DNA from: an uncultured Eubacteriales bacterium
GTDB taxonomy: Bacteria > Bacillota > Clostridia > Oscillospirales > Acutalibacteraceae
Length of the DNA stretch: 42,970 nucleotides
Assembly (NCBI GenBank): GCA_900316495.1
Contig: ONDC01000009.1
Location: 1 to 42,970 of the forward strand
Direction: 5' to 3'
The notes beneath the pieces were generated by a model that worked only from the letters and a program-made list of their open reading frames with translations, made no database searches and was not told where the DNA came from. Position numbers and translations under genes: made by a program. Within the stretch, counting starts at the first letter, position 1, and each line of letters opens with the position of its first letter. This document shows positions 17,528 through 25,832 of the stretch, in pieces.

Positions 17528-17536
17528 GTATACCAC
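17528..17536 (-). promoter_or_regulatory. Extended -10 promoter of the deacetylase-transpeptidase operon
   Basis: On the minus strand TG-G-TATACT (hexamer at 17528-17533), about 50 nt upstream of ATG 17476. No convincing -35 hexamer was found. Confidence 0.4.
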
Positions 17537-17593
17537 ACATGCTCTCCGAATAAAATAGAAATAAAAGAATATTTACAATTTGTTATTCCATCC

Positions 17594-19321
17594 TCACCAG
17601 AATATAAACATTTGCCAGTAAAGAAGATTGACCAGGGTGATCAGCATGCCGCAAAGCGTCATGACACGAACGAATTTCGTTCCCTTTTTCATAGAAGCGC
17701 CCTGCCTGCCGAGTCCGATGATGCCCGCGACCGTCAGCGCCGTCAAAGCAGCGCCAAGGGCGGCAATCACGCCGAAGCCCCAGAAATACGCGTCGGACGG
17801 GCGGTAGCTCAGACCGCTTACCACAATGTAGGCGGCAATGCCCACGATGGCAAGGCGAATCAGCATGGCCGCGGCTGCCCATTTGCCGAGGGGACGGCTC
17901 TCCCCGCGTTTCAGCCGGCAGATCAGCATGACAATCAGCATGACCGGGCAGAGAAGAATGGAAATCAGCCAAAGTCCCACAATCGCCAGCTCATAGATCG
18001 GCTGCCATGCCGGAACGGAAAGCACATCGCCGTAGGGGGCGCAGACGGCGCCGGTCTCCCTGTTCCAGACCCAGAATTCCTCTGTGTCCTCTTCATCAAA
18101 GTTGGTAATGCTGATGCTGTAAAGCCTGACCGGGCCGGAAAAGACCGACCGCGCGGACTTGAAGAAGCCGGTCGGCAGCTCCCGCTTGCCGCCGAAATAC
18201 AGCTTCTCATCGAATTTCCCGAAAAGCAGCTCCGGCATTTTGCAGTTGTATATTTCCTCGCCCGACTGATTTGTCATAACCGCCATGCCAAGGTTGTCCT
18301 GCGGACAGAGAAGAATATACGCCGAACAGCCGTTGGTATTGCCGCCGTGACCGTAGACAGGCTTTCCAAAGGGAATCATCCACATGCCGTGGCAGTTCCT
18401 CGGGATGTCGGTACCGTCGAAAAGCATTGTGGGCGTGAACATGAGATCGTGCGTCCCCGGTCGGGCAAAAAGCGCGGAGTCGCGGTCGAGAAGCGCCTGC
18501 GCGAACAGCAGGTAATCGCCGATGGTGGAGACACAACTCCCCGCCGGATAGATGGGGATAAAATACCGCGAAGGCTCCAGCCTTTGGCAGTCGGTGGTAT
18601 AGCACACCAGCCTGTCCCACGCGCTGCGGACAAACGCGTTGTCGGAATAATCCGGCTTGAGCGACGTGCGCTTCATGCCGAGGGGGGCGAAGATGTGCTG
18701 ATTGACATATTCATAGAACGGCTGTCCGGCGATACATTCGACAATGTACCCCGCCAGCGCCACGCCGTAATTGGAGTACGCCGTGACGGTTCCCGGCTCA
18801 AAGACCTGCTCGGGCGGACGATGGGACAGCAGCTCGCCCAGCTCCATCATCTCGTCCTCGCGGTCTGCCATTACGTCCCACAGCATTTCCTGAAAGCCAG
18901 CGTTGTGATTCATCAGATGGGTCATTGTCACGGGTCTGTCGAAGCGGAGGTTGGTCAGAAAACCCTCCGGCAGATATTCCCGGATATCCGTGTCGAAATC
19001 CAGCTTTCCCTGCTCGTAAAGCTGCATGACGGACGACCACACCAGCAGTTTGGTGGTGGAGCCCCACTCAAAGACGGAATTTCCGTCCGTCCGAACGCCG
19101 TTTTCGATGTCGGTGAAGCCGAAGCAGCCGGTGTAAAGCTCCTTCTTGTCGTCGAATACCGTGACCGCCATTCCGGCCGTAGTATCGCTGTGTTCGGCGA
19201 CGAAGGCTTCTATGTCGCTCCCGATCGAACCGGTATTGACTGCGGCAAACGAATGGACTGCTCCGAAGCAAAGCCAGAGCGTCAGCAATGCGATAACAGA
19301 CAAACGCGTTTTGTGTTTCAT
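17594..19321 (-). CDS. Exported serine hydrolase (beta-lactamase/DD-peptidase fold) with C-terminal membrane domain
   Basis: 575 residues; ATG 19321 with GGAGG upstream. Signal peptide about 1-27 (LLTLWLCFGAVHSFAA), then the class C beta-lactamase/PBP4* fold (about 30-370) with the nucleophile motif STTK (Ser88-Lys91), YSN (182-184) and HGGNTNG. Residues about 450-575 contain four hydrophobic helices (LAIVGLWLISILLCPVMLIVML, MLIRLAIVGIAAYIVV, FGVIAALGAALTALTVAGIIGL, VRVMTLCGMLITLVNLLYW). The catalytic domain therefore faces outside, tethered by a C-terminal bundle. By family it may be a D,D-peptidase, an esterase or a peptidase on D-amino-acid substrates; true resistance beta-lactamase activity is unlikely. 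It lies 42 nt after a GNAT gene, probably one transcript. Confidence 0.82.
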   Translation of the reverse strand: MKHKTRLSVIALLTLWLCFGAVHSFAAVNTGSIGSDIEAFVAEHSDTTAGMAVTVFDDKKELYTGCFGFTDIENGVRTDGNSVFEWGSTTKLLVWSSVMQLYEQGKLDFDTDIREYLPEGFLTNLRFDRPVTMTHLMNHNAGFQEMLWDVMADREDEMMELGELLSHRPPEQVFEPGTVTAYSNYGVALAGYIVECIAGQPFYEYVNQHIFAPLGMKRTSLKPDYSDNAFVRSAWDRLVCYTTDCQRLEPSRYFIPIYPAGSCVSTIGDYLLFAQALLDRDSALFARPGTHDLMFTPTMLFDGTDIPRNCHGMWMIPFGKPVYGHGGNTNGCSAYILLCPQDNLGMAVMTNQSGEEIYNCKMPELLFGKFDEKLYFGGKRELPTGFFKSARSVFSGPVRLYSISITNFDEEDTEEFWVWNRETGAVCAPYGDVLSVPAWQPIYELAIVGLWLISILLCPVMLIVMLICRLKRGESRPLGKWAAAAMLIRLAIVGIAAYIVVSGLSYRPSDAYFWGFGVIAALGAALTALTVAGIIGLGRQGASMKKGTKFVRVMTLCGMLITLVNLLYWQMFIFW

Positions 19322-19363
19322 GATGATTCCTCCTGTCGTTTAGAAACGAGCTGTCTCAGACGA

Positions 19364-19780
19364 TTATGGAATACGGTACATACGCTTCATTCTTTTGTCC
19401 TCGTCATAATCAAAGCCCAGCTTTTCGTAAAAAGGAATATTTTCCGGCGAGGAACAAAGCTCCACAAAGACCCCTGTCCCGCTGACGCCGTGTTCGCCGA
19501 TGAATTTCATCAACTCGTCGATCAGCAGACGCCCGATGCCGTTTCTCTGGTATCCGGGGCGGACGACAACGTCCTTGATATAGTAATCCAGCCCCATGTC
19601 GCCGATTACCCGCGCCATGCCGATGATGGTATCCCCGTCAAAGACCGACACGCGGAAAAGCGTGTGCTCCATCGCAAGTCTCGTCTGCTCAAGGGAAGGG
19701 GCTTGTCCCCAGACCATCTCCCACAGCCCGATGAATTCCTCCGCGCTAAGCTCGTTGTATTTCACTGTCAGTACGCCCAT
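19364..19780 (-). CDS. GNAT-family N-acetyltransferase
   Basis: 138 residues from ATG 19780 (GGGAGG upstream). The acetyl-CoA pyrophosphate-binding motif is VVVRPGYQRNGIGRLL, followed by an IPFYEKLGF C-terminal element, both typical of GNAT proteins. The small single-domain size and lack of further features leave the acceptor unknown. It precedes the exported serine hydrolase by 42 nt, so cotranscription is likely but a functional link is not implied. It is not closely similar to the GNAT proteins elsewhere in the window, which differ around the acetyl-CoA motif. Confidence 0.82.
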   Translation of the reverse strand: MGVLTVKYNELSAEEFIGLWEMVWGQAPSLEQTRLAMEHTLFRVSVFDGDTIIGMARVIGDMGLDYYIKDVVVRPGYQRNGIGRLLIDELMKFIGEHGVSGTGVFVELCSSPENIPFYEKLGFDYDEDKRMKRMYRIP

Positions 19781-19884
19781 GAAAAAGCCCTCCCGGCTGT
19801 GAATTTGCGAAAACTAACCCGCCTTTATGCTTATTGTAGCACTCCCTCCCATGATTGTCAATTGGTTCGGGAGATTCCGCGTCC

Positions 19885-19921
19885 AAAAAGCCTGCCGTTT
19901 CTCCGAAAGACACGGCAGGCT
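19885..19921 (-). terminator. Rho-independent terminator downstream of hisF
   Basis: AGCCTGCCGT (19889-19898) pairs perfectly with ACGGCAGGCT (19912-19921), and on the minus strand T residues follow (complement of 19885-19889). It lies about 190 nt beyond the hisF stop. Confidence 0.82.
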
Positions 19922-20107
19922 GAATGCTTTCTTCTGATACTAATCTTCTACTAATCTTCGATTGAAAGAAGGCATTTATTGGCGAGGTATTATGTGTCCT
20001 GCGAGGAAAAGGACGACGGCAGGTCGGCGTCTGCCTAAGACGATGACGAAGCAGAGCGCAAAAGAGGCCGCAAAGAATGTCTGATTTTAGTCGAAGATTC
20101 GTATGAA
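19922..20107 (-). other. Unassigned transcribed spacer between hisF and its terminator
   Basis: No convincing gene is visible. The segment is unusually long for a 3' UTR. It holds a direct repeat of ACTAATCTTC near 19940-19960 and an inverted pair AATCTTCGA/TCGAAGATT at its two ends (near 19954 and 20093), which could fold into a long stem. It may be a 3' UTR-derived RNA or a decayed sequence. Confidence 0.3.
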
Positions 20108-20869
20108 TTACCTTCTGACGGAGACGCCGCCTGCGGCAAGGTAATCTTTAAGGTCGGGTATTTCCAGCTCCTTGAAGTGGAAGAGAGAGGCCGCAAGAGC
20201 CGCGTCCGCCTTGCCCTCGCCAAGAACGTCGAGGAAGTGCTTCTTCTCCCCCGCTCCGCCCGAAGCGATCACGGGAATTCCCACACTCTCACTGACAATG
20301 CGGGTCAGTTCGAGGTCGTAGCCGGTCTTCTTGCCGTCGCAGTCCATGCTGGTGAGCAATATCTCCCCCGCTCCCCGCTTTTCGGCTTCCATCGCCCATT
20401 CAACCGCGTCGATTCCCATGTCCACCCGGCCGCCGTTCTTGTAGATCGTCCATCCGCTGCCGTCCGCACGGCGCTTGGCGTCGATGGCGACCACAACGCA
20501 CTGACTGCCGAATTTTTTCGCCGCCTCGGAGATCAGCTCCGGTCGGAGAATGGCGGCGGAATTGACCGACACCTTATCGGCGCCCGCCCGCAGAATGGCG
20601 GTAAAATCGTCCACCGTCCGGATCCCTCCGCCCACGGTGAAGGGAATGAACACCGTCTCGGCGACGCGGCGCACCATATCGGTGACAATGCTTCTGTCGT
20701 CCGACGACGCGGTGATGTCAAGAAACACCAGCTCGTCCGCACCCTGTCGGTCGTATTCCGCGGCACATTCCACAGGATCGCCCGCGTCGCGCAGATTGAC
20801 AAAATTCACACCCTTGACCACCCTGCCGTCCTTCACGTCGAGACAGGGGATAATTCTCTTTGCAAACAT
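20108..20869 (-). CDS. hisF: Imidazole glycerol phosphate synthase, cyclase subunit HisF
   Basis: 253 residues from ATG 20869 ([15 protein letters not shown]). A (beta/alpha)8 barrel with catalytic Asp11 and Asp130 at the expected positions, plus phosphate-binding TVGGGIR and VIASGGAG loops. With HisH it converts PRFAR and glutamine-derived ammonia to IGP and AICAR in histidine synthesis. It starts 22 nt after the hisH stop codon and probably is cotranscribed with it. The other his genes are not in the window, so this is a split his locus. Full length, no anomalies. Confidence 0.96.
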   Translation of the reverse strand: MFAKRIIPCLDVKDGRVVKGVNFVNLRDAGDPVECAAEYDRQGADELVFLDITASSDDRSIVTDMVRRVAETVFIPFTVGGGIRTVDDFTAILRAGADKVSVNSAAILRPELISEAAKKFGSQCVVVAIDAKRRADGSGWTIYKNGGRVDMGIDAVEWAMEAEKRGAGEILLTSMDCDGKKTGYDLELTRIVSESVGIPVIASGGAGEKKHFLDVLGEGKADAALAASLFHFKELEIPDLKDYLAAGGVSVRR

Positions 20870-20891
20870 ATTCCGATTTCCTTCCTTATGC

Positions 20892-21515
20892 TCATTCACA
20901 ATCGCCTGACACCAGCTCCGCAAAATTCCGGAGTATCCTCAGACCGACGCTGCCGCTTTTCTCCGGGTGGAACTGCGTGGCAAACACATTGTCCTTTGCG
21001 ACCGCCGCGTGGTATCTGATGCCGTACTCCGCCACCGCGCTGACAATGCTTTCATCGGCGGCTTCAAGGTAATAGCTGTGTACGAAATAGACATACGGAT
21101 GCTCCGGCAGTCCCTTGAAGAGCGGACACGCTCTGTCGTACTCAATGGAATTCCAGCCGATCTGTGGAATTTTCAGTCCCCTGTCGGAAGGGAACCGCTT
21201 TACTCTGCCCGGAAGAAGGGAAAGTCCCTTTGCCTCCGGCGATTCTTCGCTATGATCAAACAACACCTGCAGCCCGAGACAAATGCCAAGAAACGGTCTG
21301 CCGCCCGCGGCGAATTCCTTGACCGCGCCCTCCAGACCTCTTGCGCGCAGATGGCTCATCGCGTCCCCGAACGCCCCGACGCCCGGCAGCACAACTCCAT
21401 CAGCCGCCGAAATTACCGCCGCGTCGGAGGTCACCACATTCCCGCAGCCGATGTGGTCGAGCGCCTTCTGCACGCTGAGAATATTGCCCGCTCCGTAGTC
21501 GATAATGGCTATCAT
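20892..21515 (-). CDS. hisH: Imidazole glycerol phosphate synthase, glutaminase subunit HisH
   Basis: 207 residues from ATG 21515. Class I glutamine amidotransferase with the triad Cys79 (GICLGLQ), His183 and Glu185 (QFHPEKSG), and N-terminal IIDYGAGNI. It supplies ammonia to HisF through the barrel. First gene of the hisH-hisF pair; the -10/-35 lie about 40-60 nt upstream. No T-box or His-leader peptide was recognised in the short leader. Confidence 0.96.
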   Translation of the reverse strand: MIAIIDYGAGNILSVQKALDHIGCGNVVTSDAAVISAADGVVLPGVGAFGDAMSHLRARGLEGAVKEFAAGGRPFLGICLGLQVLFDHSEESPEAKGLSLLPGRVKRFPSDRGLKIPQIGWNSIEYDRACPLFKGLPEHPYVYFVHSYYLEAADESIVSAVAEYGIRYHAAVAKDNVFATQFHPEKSGSVGLRILRNFAELVSGDCE

Positions 21516-21549
21516 CTGTCAATCACCCTGTTCCTGTTTTTATGTCACT

Positions 21550-21578
21550 ATTTTATCACCTTGTGGAAAGGATTGCAA
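21550..21578 (-). promoter_or_regulatory. Promoter of hisH-hisF
   Basis: On the minus strand TTGCAA (21573-21578), a 17-nt spacer and TAAAAT (21550-21555) preceded by TGA (extended -10). The start would be about 30 nt upstream of ATG 21515, leaving no room for a leader attenuator. Confidence 0.6.
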
Positions 21579-21629
21579 GTCGTTTTCTTTGCTTCATTAT
21601 AGTGCTATGCTAATTCGTTAAAGCAACAC

Positions 21630-21678
21630 AAAAAAGGAAGGCGCACGGACAATCCTTTGTGGATATTTGCCCGTGCGC
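21630..21678 (-). terminator. Probable terminator of the teichoic-acid-type operon
   Basis: GCGCACGG (21641-21648) pairs with CCGTGCGC (21671-21678) and on the minus strand six T follow five nt after the stem (complement of 21630-21635). It begins 26 nt after the stop of the last glycerophosphotransferase. Confidence 0.7.
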
Positions 21679-21704
21679 ATCACAAAAAAGGAGAAATATA
21701 ACGG

Positions 21705-23321
21705 TTAGTCGTGAAGAATAATGTTGTCTATCACCTTGTCGCTCGCCAAGCCCTCGGTATTGTCGAAGTTTTCCCTGACAAAGCGATAGAGCCGCTCCAT
21801 CTCGAAGTCGCCTGTGCGGATGGCTTCCAGAAGCTCCTCCGTCGTGCGGCAGACCTTGCCGGGCGCGTGGCGGTCGAGCGTGCGGTGAAGTCCCCGCATC
21901 AGCTCGTACTCCTCCTTGTCGAAGGCATAGAAAAGCATGGGCTTGCGGTGAAGCGAAAATTCATATATATTGGACGAATAGTCCGTGATGAGAATATCCG
22001 TGACATAGAACAGCTCGTTGATGTCGGGATAGTCCGAAAAATCAATGATCCTTCCCGCGTATTGGGGGTCGATCTCCGGCGGCGTCAGAATGAACGGGTG
22101 CTGCTTGATGACGAAGAGATATTCGTCCCCGCAAAAGTCGTATATTTTGTCCCAATCGAGCCTGTCGTAGGGATAATACGCCGTTCTCTGGCTTGGTCCG
22201 CGGAAGGTGGGGGCAAAGAGAATGATCCTGCGCCCCTGCCAGTCGGGATTTTTATCATAAAAATCGCGGCGGAACACGGCGACCCTCCGGGCATCCAGAT
22301 AGTTGTCCAGACGCGGCAGTCCATAGGGCAGGCAGCGCTCGCGGTCAATGCCGAACACCTCGGCGTAGACCTCCCGCAGGAATTCGCCTCCCACAATGGC
22401 GTAATCGATCTGCCGGTAGCAGCAGCGCCACGGGTTCGGCGTTCCCTTCTTGCCGAAGCGGGCATAGCCCACCGCCTTGAAGCCAACGCCGGCATGCCAT
22501 ACCTGCACAAGAGTGGTCTTGGGATGTACCTTTACGTTATTGAAGAAGGTGGAATAATCGTCCATGAGAATGACGTCCTGCCTTGCCGTGAGGAAGGCAA
22601 GCCGCAGCCACACCCACAGGATCTTTAGATCGCTGTCGTCCTCCAGAGTCTTGACGAACCAGTAGGACAGCTTCAGCCGCTCCTTGTCAAGCCCCCTCTG
22701 TCTGATGCGGTCGTCGATGGCTTTAAGGTTGCCGTTGATGGGACACCTTGATTCCGACATGAGCAGCACGCGGGTGCCGTTCTTGGGCGTAATATGGGAA
22801 ACGATCTGATATATGACGTTGATGACGTTTTCCAGAAAATATATGAGCTTCTTGATGAAACGCTTTTTGAATCCCGGCGCCTCCACTTTGAATTGGCGCT
22901 TGCGGATATTATCGTTGCGCGCCATGTAGGTGAAGGTCATTTCAAAGATCATGTGATCTCCGTCGCTGACGGGAACAAAGGTAAACACACAGGCGTAGCA
23001 GGTGCCGGCATAGCGGTACACCTTATCCATGTCCTTGAGACAGTAGCCGACCTCCATGCTGATGGGGACGGGAACCCATTCGCCGCCGTCCGCGCGGCAT
23101 TTGAGATACCACACGCCGTTGGTCAGCATTTTCGCGCCGCCGACATTGGTGATATTGAAGGTCAGCTCGCCTGTTTCCGGATCAAACCAATCGACGGGAT
23201 ATACCTTGCCGTTCTTTTTGTCGGCAATGGCGAATGCCATTCCTTCCCTGTCGCCTTTCAGTGCCGCCTTCAGATAAATATTGTCCCAGCGGAGGTTTTG
23301 GATGATGACCGCGTTATCCAT
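21705..23321 (-). CDS. CDP-glycerol glycerophosphotransferase family protein (teichoic acid polymerase type)
   Basis: 538 residues. The N-terminal about 150 residues form a beta-rich region (WDNIYLKAALKGDREGM, FDPETGELTFNI) seen ahead of TagF-like domains in clostridia. The catalytic half (about 190-530) has QVWHAGVGFKAVGY, LPYGLPRLDNYL, ILFAPTFRG, VIKQHPF and the ITDYSSNIYEFSLHRKPMLFY block of the PF04464 family. Such enzymes transfer glycerol- or ribitol-phosphate from the CDP-activated donor onto a teichoic acid chain at the inner membrane face. It overlaps the preceding homologue by 8 bp (ATGGATAA), so translation is likely coupled, and is followed by a terminator. Polymerase versus primase role is not decidable by eye. 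Confidence 0.87.
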   Translation of the reverse strand: MDNAVIIQNLRWDNIYLKAALKGDREGMAFAIADKKNGKVYPVDWFDPETGELTFNITNVGGAKMLTNGVWYLKCRADGGEWVPVPISMEVGYCLKDMDKVYRYAGTCYACVFTFVPVSDGDHMIFEMTFTYMARNDNIRKRQFKVEAPGFKKRFIKKLIYFLENVINVIYQIVSHITPKNGTRVLLMSESRCPINGNLKAIDDRIRQRGLDKERLKLSYWFVKTLEDDSDLKILWVWLRLAFLTARQDVILMDDYSTFFNNVKVHPKTTLVQVWHAGVGFKAVGYARFGKKGTPNPWRCCYRQIDYAIVGGEFLREVYAEVFGIDRERCLPYGLPRLDNYLDARRVAVFRRDFYDKNPDWQGRRIILFAPTFRGPSQRTAYYPYDRLDWDKIYDFCGDEYLFVIKQHPFILTPPEIDPQYAGRIIDFSDYPDINELFYVTDILITDYSSNIYEFSLHRKPMLFYAFDKEEYELMRGLHRTLDRHAPGKVCRTTEELLEAIRTGDFEMERLYRFVRENFDNTEGLASDKVIDNIILHD

Positions 23322-24687
23322 TTTCTTTCGCCTTTTCGCTCAGCTCGCAGATGAAGTCCACGATCCGCTCCGCCGCGTGTCCGTCCTCGTAGCATTGCTT
23401 TTCATCAAGGAATTTCTTCACATCTTCCGCGTAGGTGGCTTCGTCAAAAGCCATGATGTTCTTCGACAGCGCTTCATCGTTCTCGGCGATGGAGAACGGG
23501 GTCTCGCTCAACGGATAGTAGAAGCCCCTCGAATTGATGTACTGCTTGATGTCGCGGGCATAGATGAACGCCGGCGCACCCTTGAGCATGAAATCAAAGA
23601 TCCAGCTTGAGTAATCGGTGATTCCCACATCCGCCGCCGCGATCAGCTCCTGCATATCTATGTAGTCGCTCGCGTCGATAATGGAGTCGCGGTTGGCAAA
23701 CATATGGCGCAGCTCGCTGTTGTGGCGGTTGTGCATATGCGCCTTGACAATGACCTTCCACTCGCCGCCGAATTTCCTCTCCAGCGTCGCCTTGAGCTTC
23801 ATACAGTCGATTCTGATGGCGCTGACGTCGGACTTGTTGTCGCGGAAGGTGGGCGCGTAAAGCACCGTTCTGACATGCGGCTCGATGTGGTAGAATGCAT
23901 GAACCTTTTCACGCAGCTGCTTCATTCTCTCTTTGTCAAAGAGAATGTCGTTCCTCGGATGACCGAACTTCAGCTGCGGCACGTCCGGCCAGAAGGAGGT
24001 GTGGAACACGCCCTCCTCAAACACGCTGTCGGTCACAAAATAGTCGATCAGCTCTGCGGAATGCTGCGCCAGCTTCACCCAGCGGGGGTCGCCTCCCAGA
24101 CGCTTGATGCCGAGCGAGCCGTGCCACAGGTCGATGTAAACCTGCTCCGGCTTTTTGGGCATTTCCTTCCATATGCAGTTGAGGGCGTTGTCAATCCAGA
24201 ATTTCGCCGTGCCGAGGGCAAAATAACTGGCAAGGGAGCCTCGCCACACCAGCTTGACGCCTTCGGGAATATTGTATTTCTCCTTGTGATAGAACACGTC
24301 GGCATTCACAAGGAAGATCAGCTCGTAATCCAGCCCTCTGCGGAGTATCTCGTCGGCAACATACTTGCAGTTGCAGGTGTAGCAGTTCTGGAAGGTGCCG
24401 AACACAATGCGATTGGGAATGATCTTCGCGTCCTTCAGCAGCTTGCGGCGCTGACGGGTGCCGATCGCCTCGTCGCGGTCGATAAAGAACTGGATAACCG
24501 GATCAAAGAATTTCACGATCCTGTCGTGGATATTCCACTTGATCTTGCGCATGAAATTGCCTTCCGCCTTGGAGGTGATCCAGATCGCCTTTTTTCCCTT
24601 TTTATCCAGGGTTATCTGCTGGGTCTCTTCGTCGTAGACTTCGGTAAACAAATCGCTTGGTACGTTCTTTTGTTCATCATTCAGCAT
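23314..24687 (-). CDS. CDP-glycerol glycerophosphotransferase family protein
   Basis: 457 residues from ATG 24687 (AAGGTTGG upstream; TTG 24693 is possible). Compared with the next gene it has a different, shorter N-terminus rich in charged residues, then a PF04464-type domain with DLWHGSLGIKRLGG, FGHPRNDIL, VLYAPTFRDN, VIVKAHMHNR and GITDYSSWIFDFMLKGAPAFIY. It would transfer polyol-phosphate units from a CDP-donor in teichoic acid or related capsule synthesis. The stop overlaps the start of the next glycerophosphotransferase. Middle gene of the cytidylyltransferase cassette. Confidence 0.87.
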   Translation of the reverse strand: MLNDEQKNVPSDLFTEVYDEETQQITLDKKGKKAIWITSKAEGNFMRKIKWNIHDRIVKFFDPVIQFFIDRDEAIGTRQRRKLLKDAKIIPNRIVFGTFQNCYTCNCKYVADEILRRGLDYELIFLVNADVFYHKEKYNIPEGVKLVWRGSLASYFALGTAKFWIDNALNCIWKEMPKKPEQVYIDLWHGSLGIKRLGGDPRWVKLAQHSAELIDYFVTDSVFEEGVFHTSFWPDVPQLKFGHPRNDILFDKERMKQLREKVHAFYHIEPHVRTVLYAPTFRDNKSDVSAIRIDCMKLKATLERKFGGEWKVIVKAHMHNRHNSELRHMFANRDSIIDASDYIDMQELIAAADVGITDYSSWIFDFMLKGAPAFIYARDIKQYINSRGFYYPLSETPFSIAENDEALSKNIMAFDEATYAEDVKKFLDEKQCYEDGHAAERIVDFICELSEKAKENG

Positions 24688-24718
24688 AATCAAACCAACC
24701 TTTTCAAAAAAACAGCTT

Positions 24719-25480
24719 TTACTTCTTCAGTCTGCTGACAACTTCCTTCTCGCCGAAGCCGAAGATCTGCTCCACCTCGTGATACTGCACAAGCCCGTGA
24801 AAAATATACAGATCCTCCGGCGTTGTCACCTTGACGTTGCCCCTGTTGCCCTGCACCATTACGACCTCGTGCCCCAGCTTCTTCATCAGGGTGCAGGTGT
24901 CGATGATGCCGGTGTAGTCGGGATTGACCTTTCTCATCTGCTCATGCGCCGCGATGACGTCCTTCAGATAGAAGCACTGGGGCGCCTGCGCCGTAAAAAA
25001 GCCGTCTCTTGACGGCACATCCTCAATGGTCTTGCCGTCCGAGCTGATGACCGGGGTCTCAAAGAGCGGGGTGCAGGTGATGGCGGAGCCGTTCTTGATG
25101 ACACAGTCGATGCACTCGCTGATAACCGCAAAGGTGATATGGGGACGAACGCCGTCGTGAATAAGCACGATGTCATCCCCGTCGTTTTCGTCGTACGCCA
25201 TTTTCAGCGCCTTGTAAATGGAGTCCTGCCCCGTGACGCCGCCGGGAACAATTCCCGCTACCTTCCGTATGAAATTTTTCTCGATCAGACGCTTTAAGTG
25301 CCTGATGTATTCCTTCTTACAGGCAATGTAGATTTTGTCAATCCGGTCGTGCTCCTCGAAAATCTCGAGGGTATGAATGATGATGGGCTTGCCCGCCACC
25401 TCAAGGAATTGCTTCGGCATGCCGGAGCCCATGCGCGCTCCGCTGCCACCCGCAAAAATAATCGCTATATTCTTACTCAT
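24719..25480 (-). CDS. IspD/TarI-family cytidylyltransferase, probably for a teichoic-acid CDP-polyol
   Basis: 253 residues. The nucleotidyltransferase start is IIFAGGSGARMGSGMPKQFL, followed by KPIIIHTLEIFE, GGVTGQDSIYKAL, VLIHDGVRPHI, FTAQAPQCF, YTGIIDTCTLM and VKVTTPEDL, matching the IspD/TarI fold. TarI makes CDP-ribitol; IspD makes CDP-methylerythritol. Placement immediately upstream of two CDP-polyol phosphotransferases argues for TarI-like activity, but TarJ, the usual partner reductase, is not in the window. An alternative is IspD fortuitously next to teichoic genes. First gene of the operon. Confidence 0.8.
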   Translation of the reverse strand: MSKNIAIIFAGGSGARMGSGMPKQFLEVAGKPIIIHTLEIFEEHDRIDKIYIACKKEYIRHLKRLIEKNFIRKVAGIVPGGVTGQDSIYKALKMAYDENDGDDIVLIHDGVRPHITFAVISECIDCVIKNGSAITCTPLFETPVISSDGKTIEDVPSRDGFFTAQAPQCFYLKDVIAAHEQMRKVNPDYTGIIDTCTLMKKLGHEVVMVQGNRGNVKVTTPEDLYIFHGLVQYHEVEQIFGFGEKEVVSRLKK

Positions 25481-25668
25481 ACCGCTGTTATGATCCCTTC
25501 TACACGTTATTATGCCAAATCGATCTGCTGAAAAACCATTACAAAATCCCTATCTCATATATTAAACCATACAAGCGCTCTTTTGTCAAACAAAAGTTTA
25601 TAAATCTCATGCAAGAATCCTCGGCTTCTTGTTTTGTAAATATATTCACAACGCGGGATAGAAACATA
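25481..25668. other. AT-rich divergent spacer between the cytidylyltransferase and tgt
   Basis: The gap between the two genes is 352 bp. No gene is visible. It holds a small perfect hairpin CTTTTGT/ACAAAAG (25580-25596), an AAGAA/TTCTT hairpin near 25614-25633 and the tgt promoter at its right. No good promoter for the minus operon was found; CATAAT near 25515 is a weak -10 candidate. Confidence 0.35.
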
Positions 25669-25697
25669 TTGACAAATGATCGTGTTCCGCATATAAT
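25669..25697 (+). promoter_or_regulatory. Consensus sigma-A promoter of tgt
   Basis: TTGACA (25669-25674), exactly 17 nt, TATAAT (25692-25697): full consensus. The 5' leader would be about 130 nt. No preQ1 riboswitch pattern was recognised in it. Confidence 0.85.
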
Positions 25698-25832
25698 ATT
25701 CAAAACGGCATGAGCTGTGTGAACATCGGAAAAGACAGTGATTTTTGATCTGTTACCGGACCGAAGCGCTCTGAATTCTATTCCGCACCGGCACGCACAG
25801 CAATTTGCTGAAAACTCACAGGAGGCAGACCG

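Noticed and set aside
17612-19954. A 780-codon plus-strand open frame
   Set aside because: It lies opposite the serine hydrolase and GNAT genes, which have full catalytic motifs. Its translation is rich in His, Arg and Gln and matches nothing.
25698-25832. preQ1 riboswitch in the tgt leader
   Set aside because: The compact hairpin plus A-rich tail of preQ1 motifs was not found; this Tgt may be constitutive.
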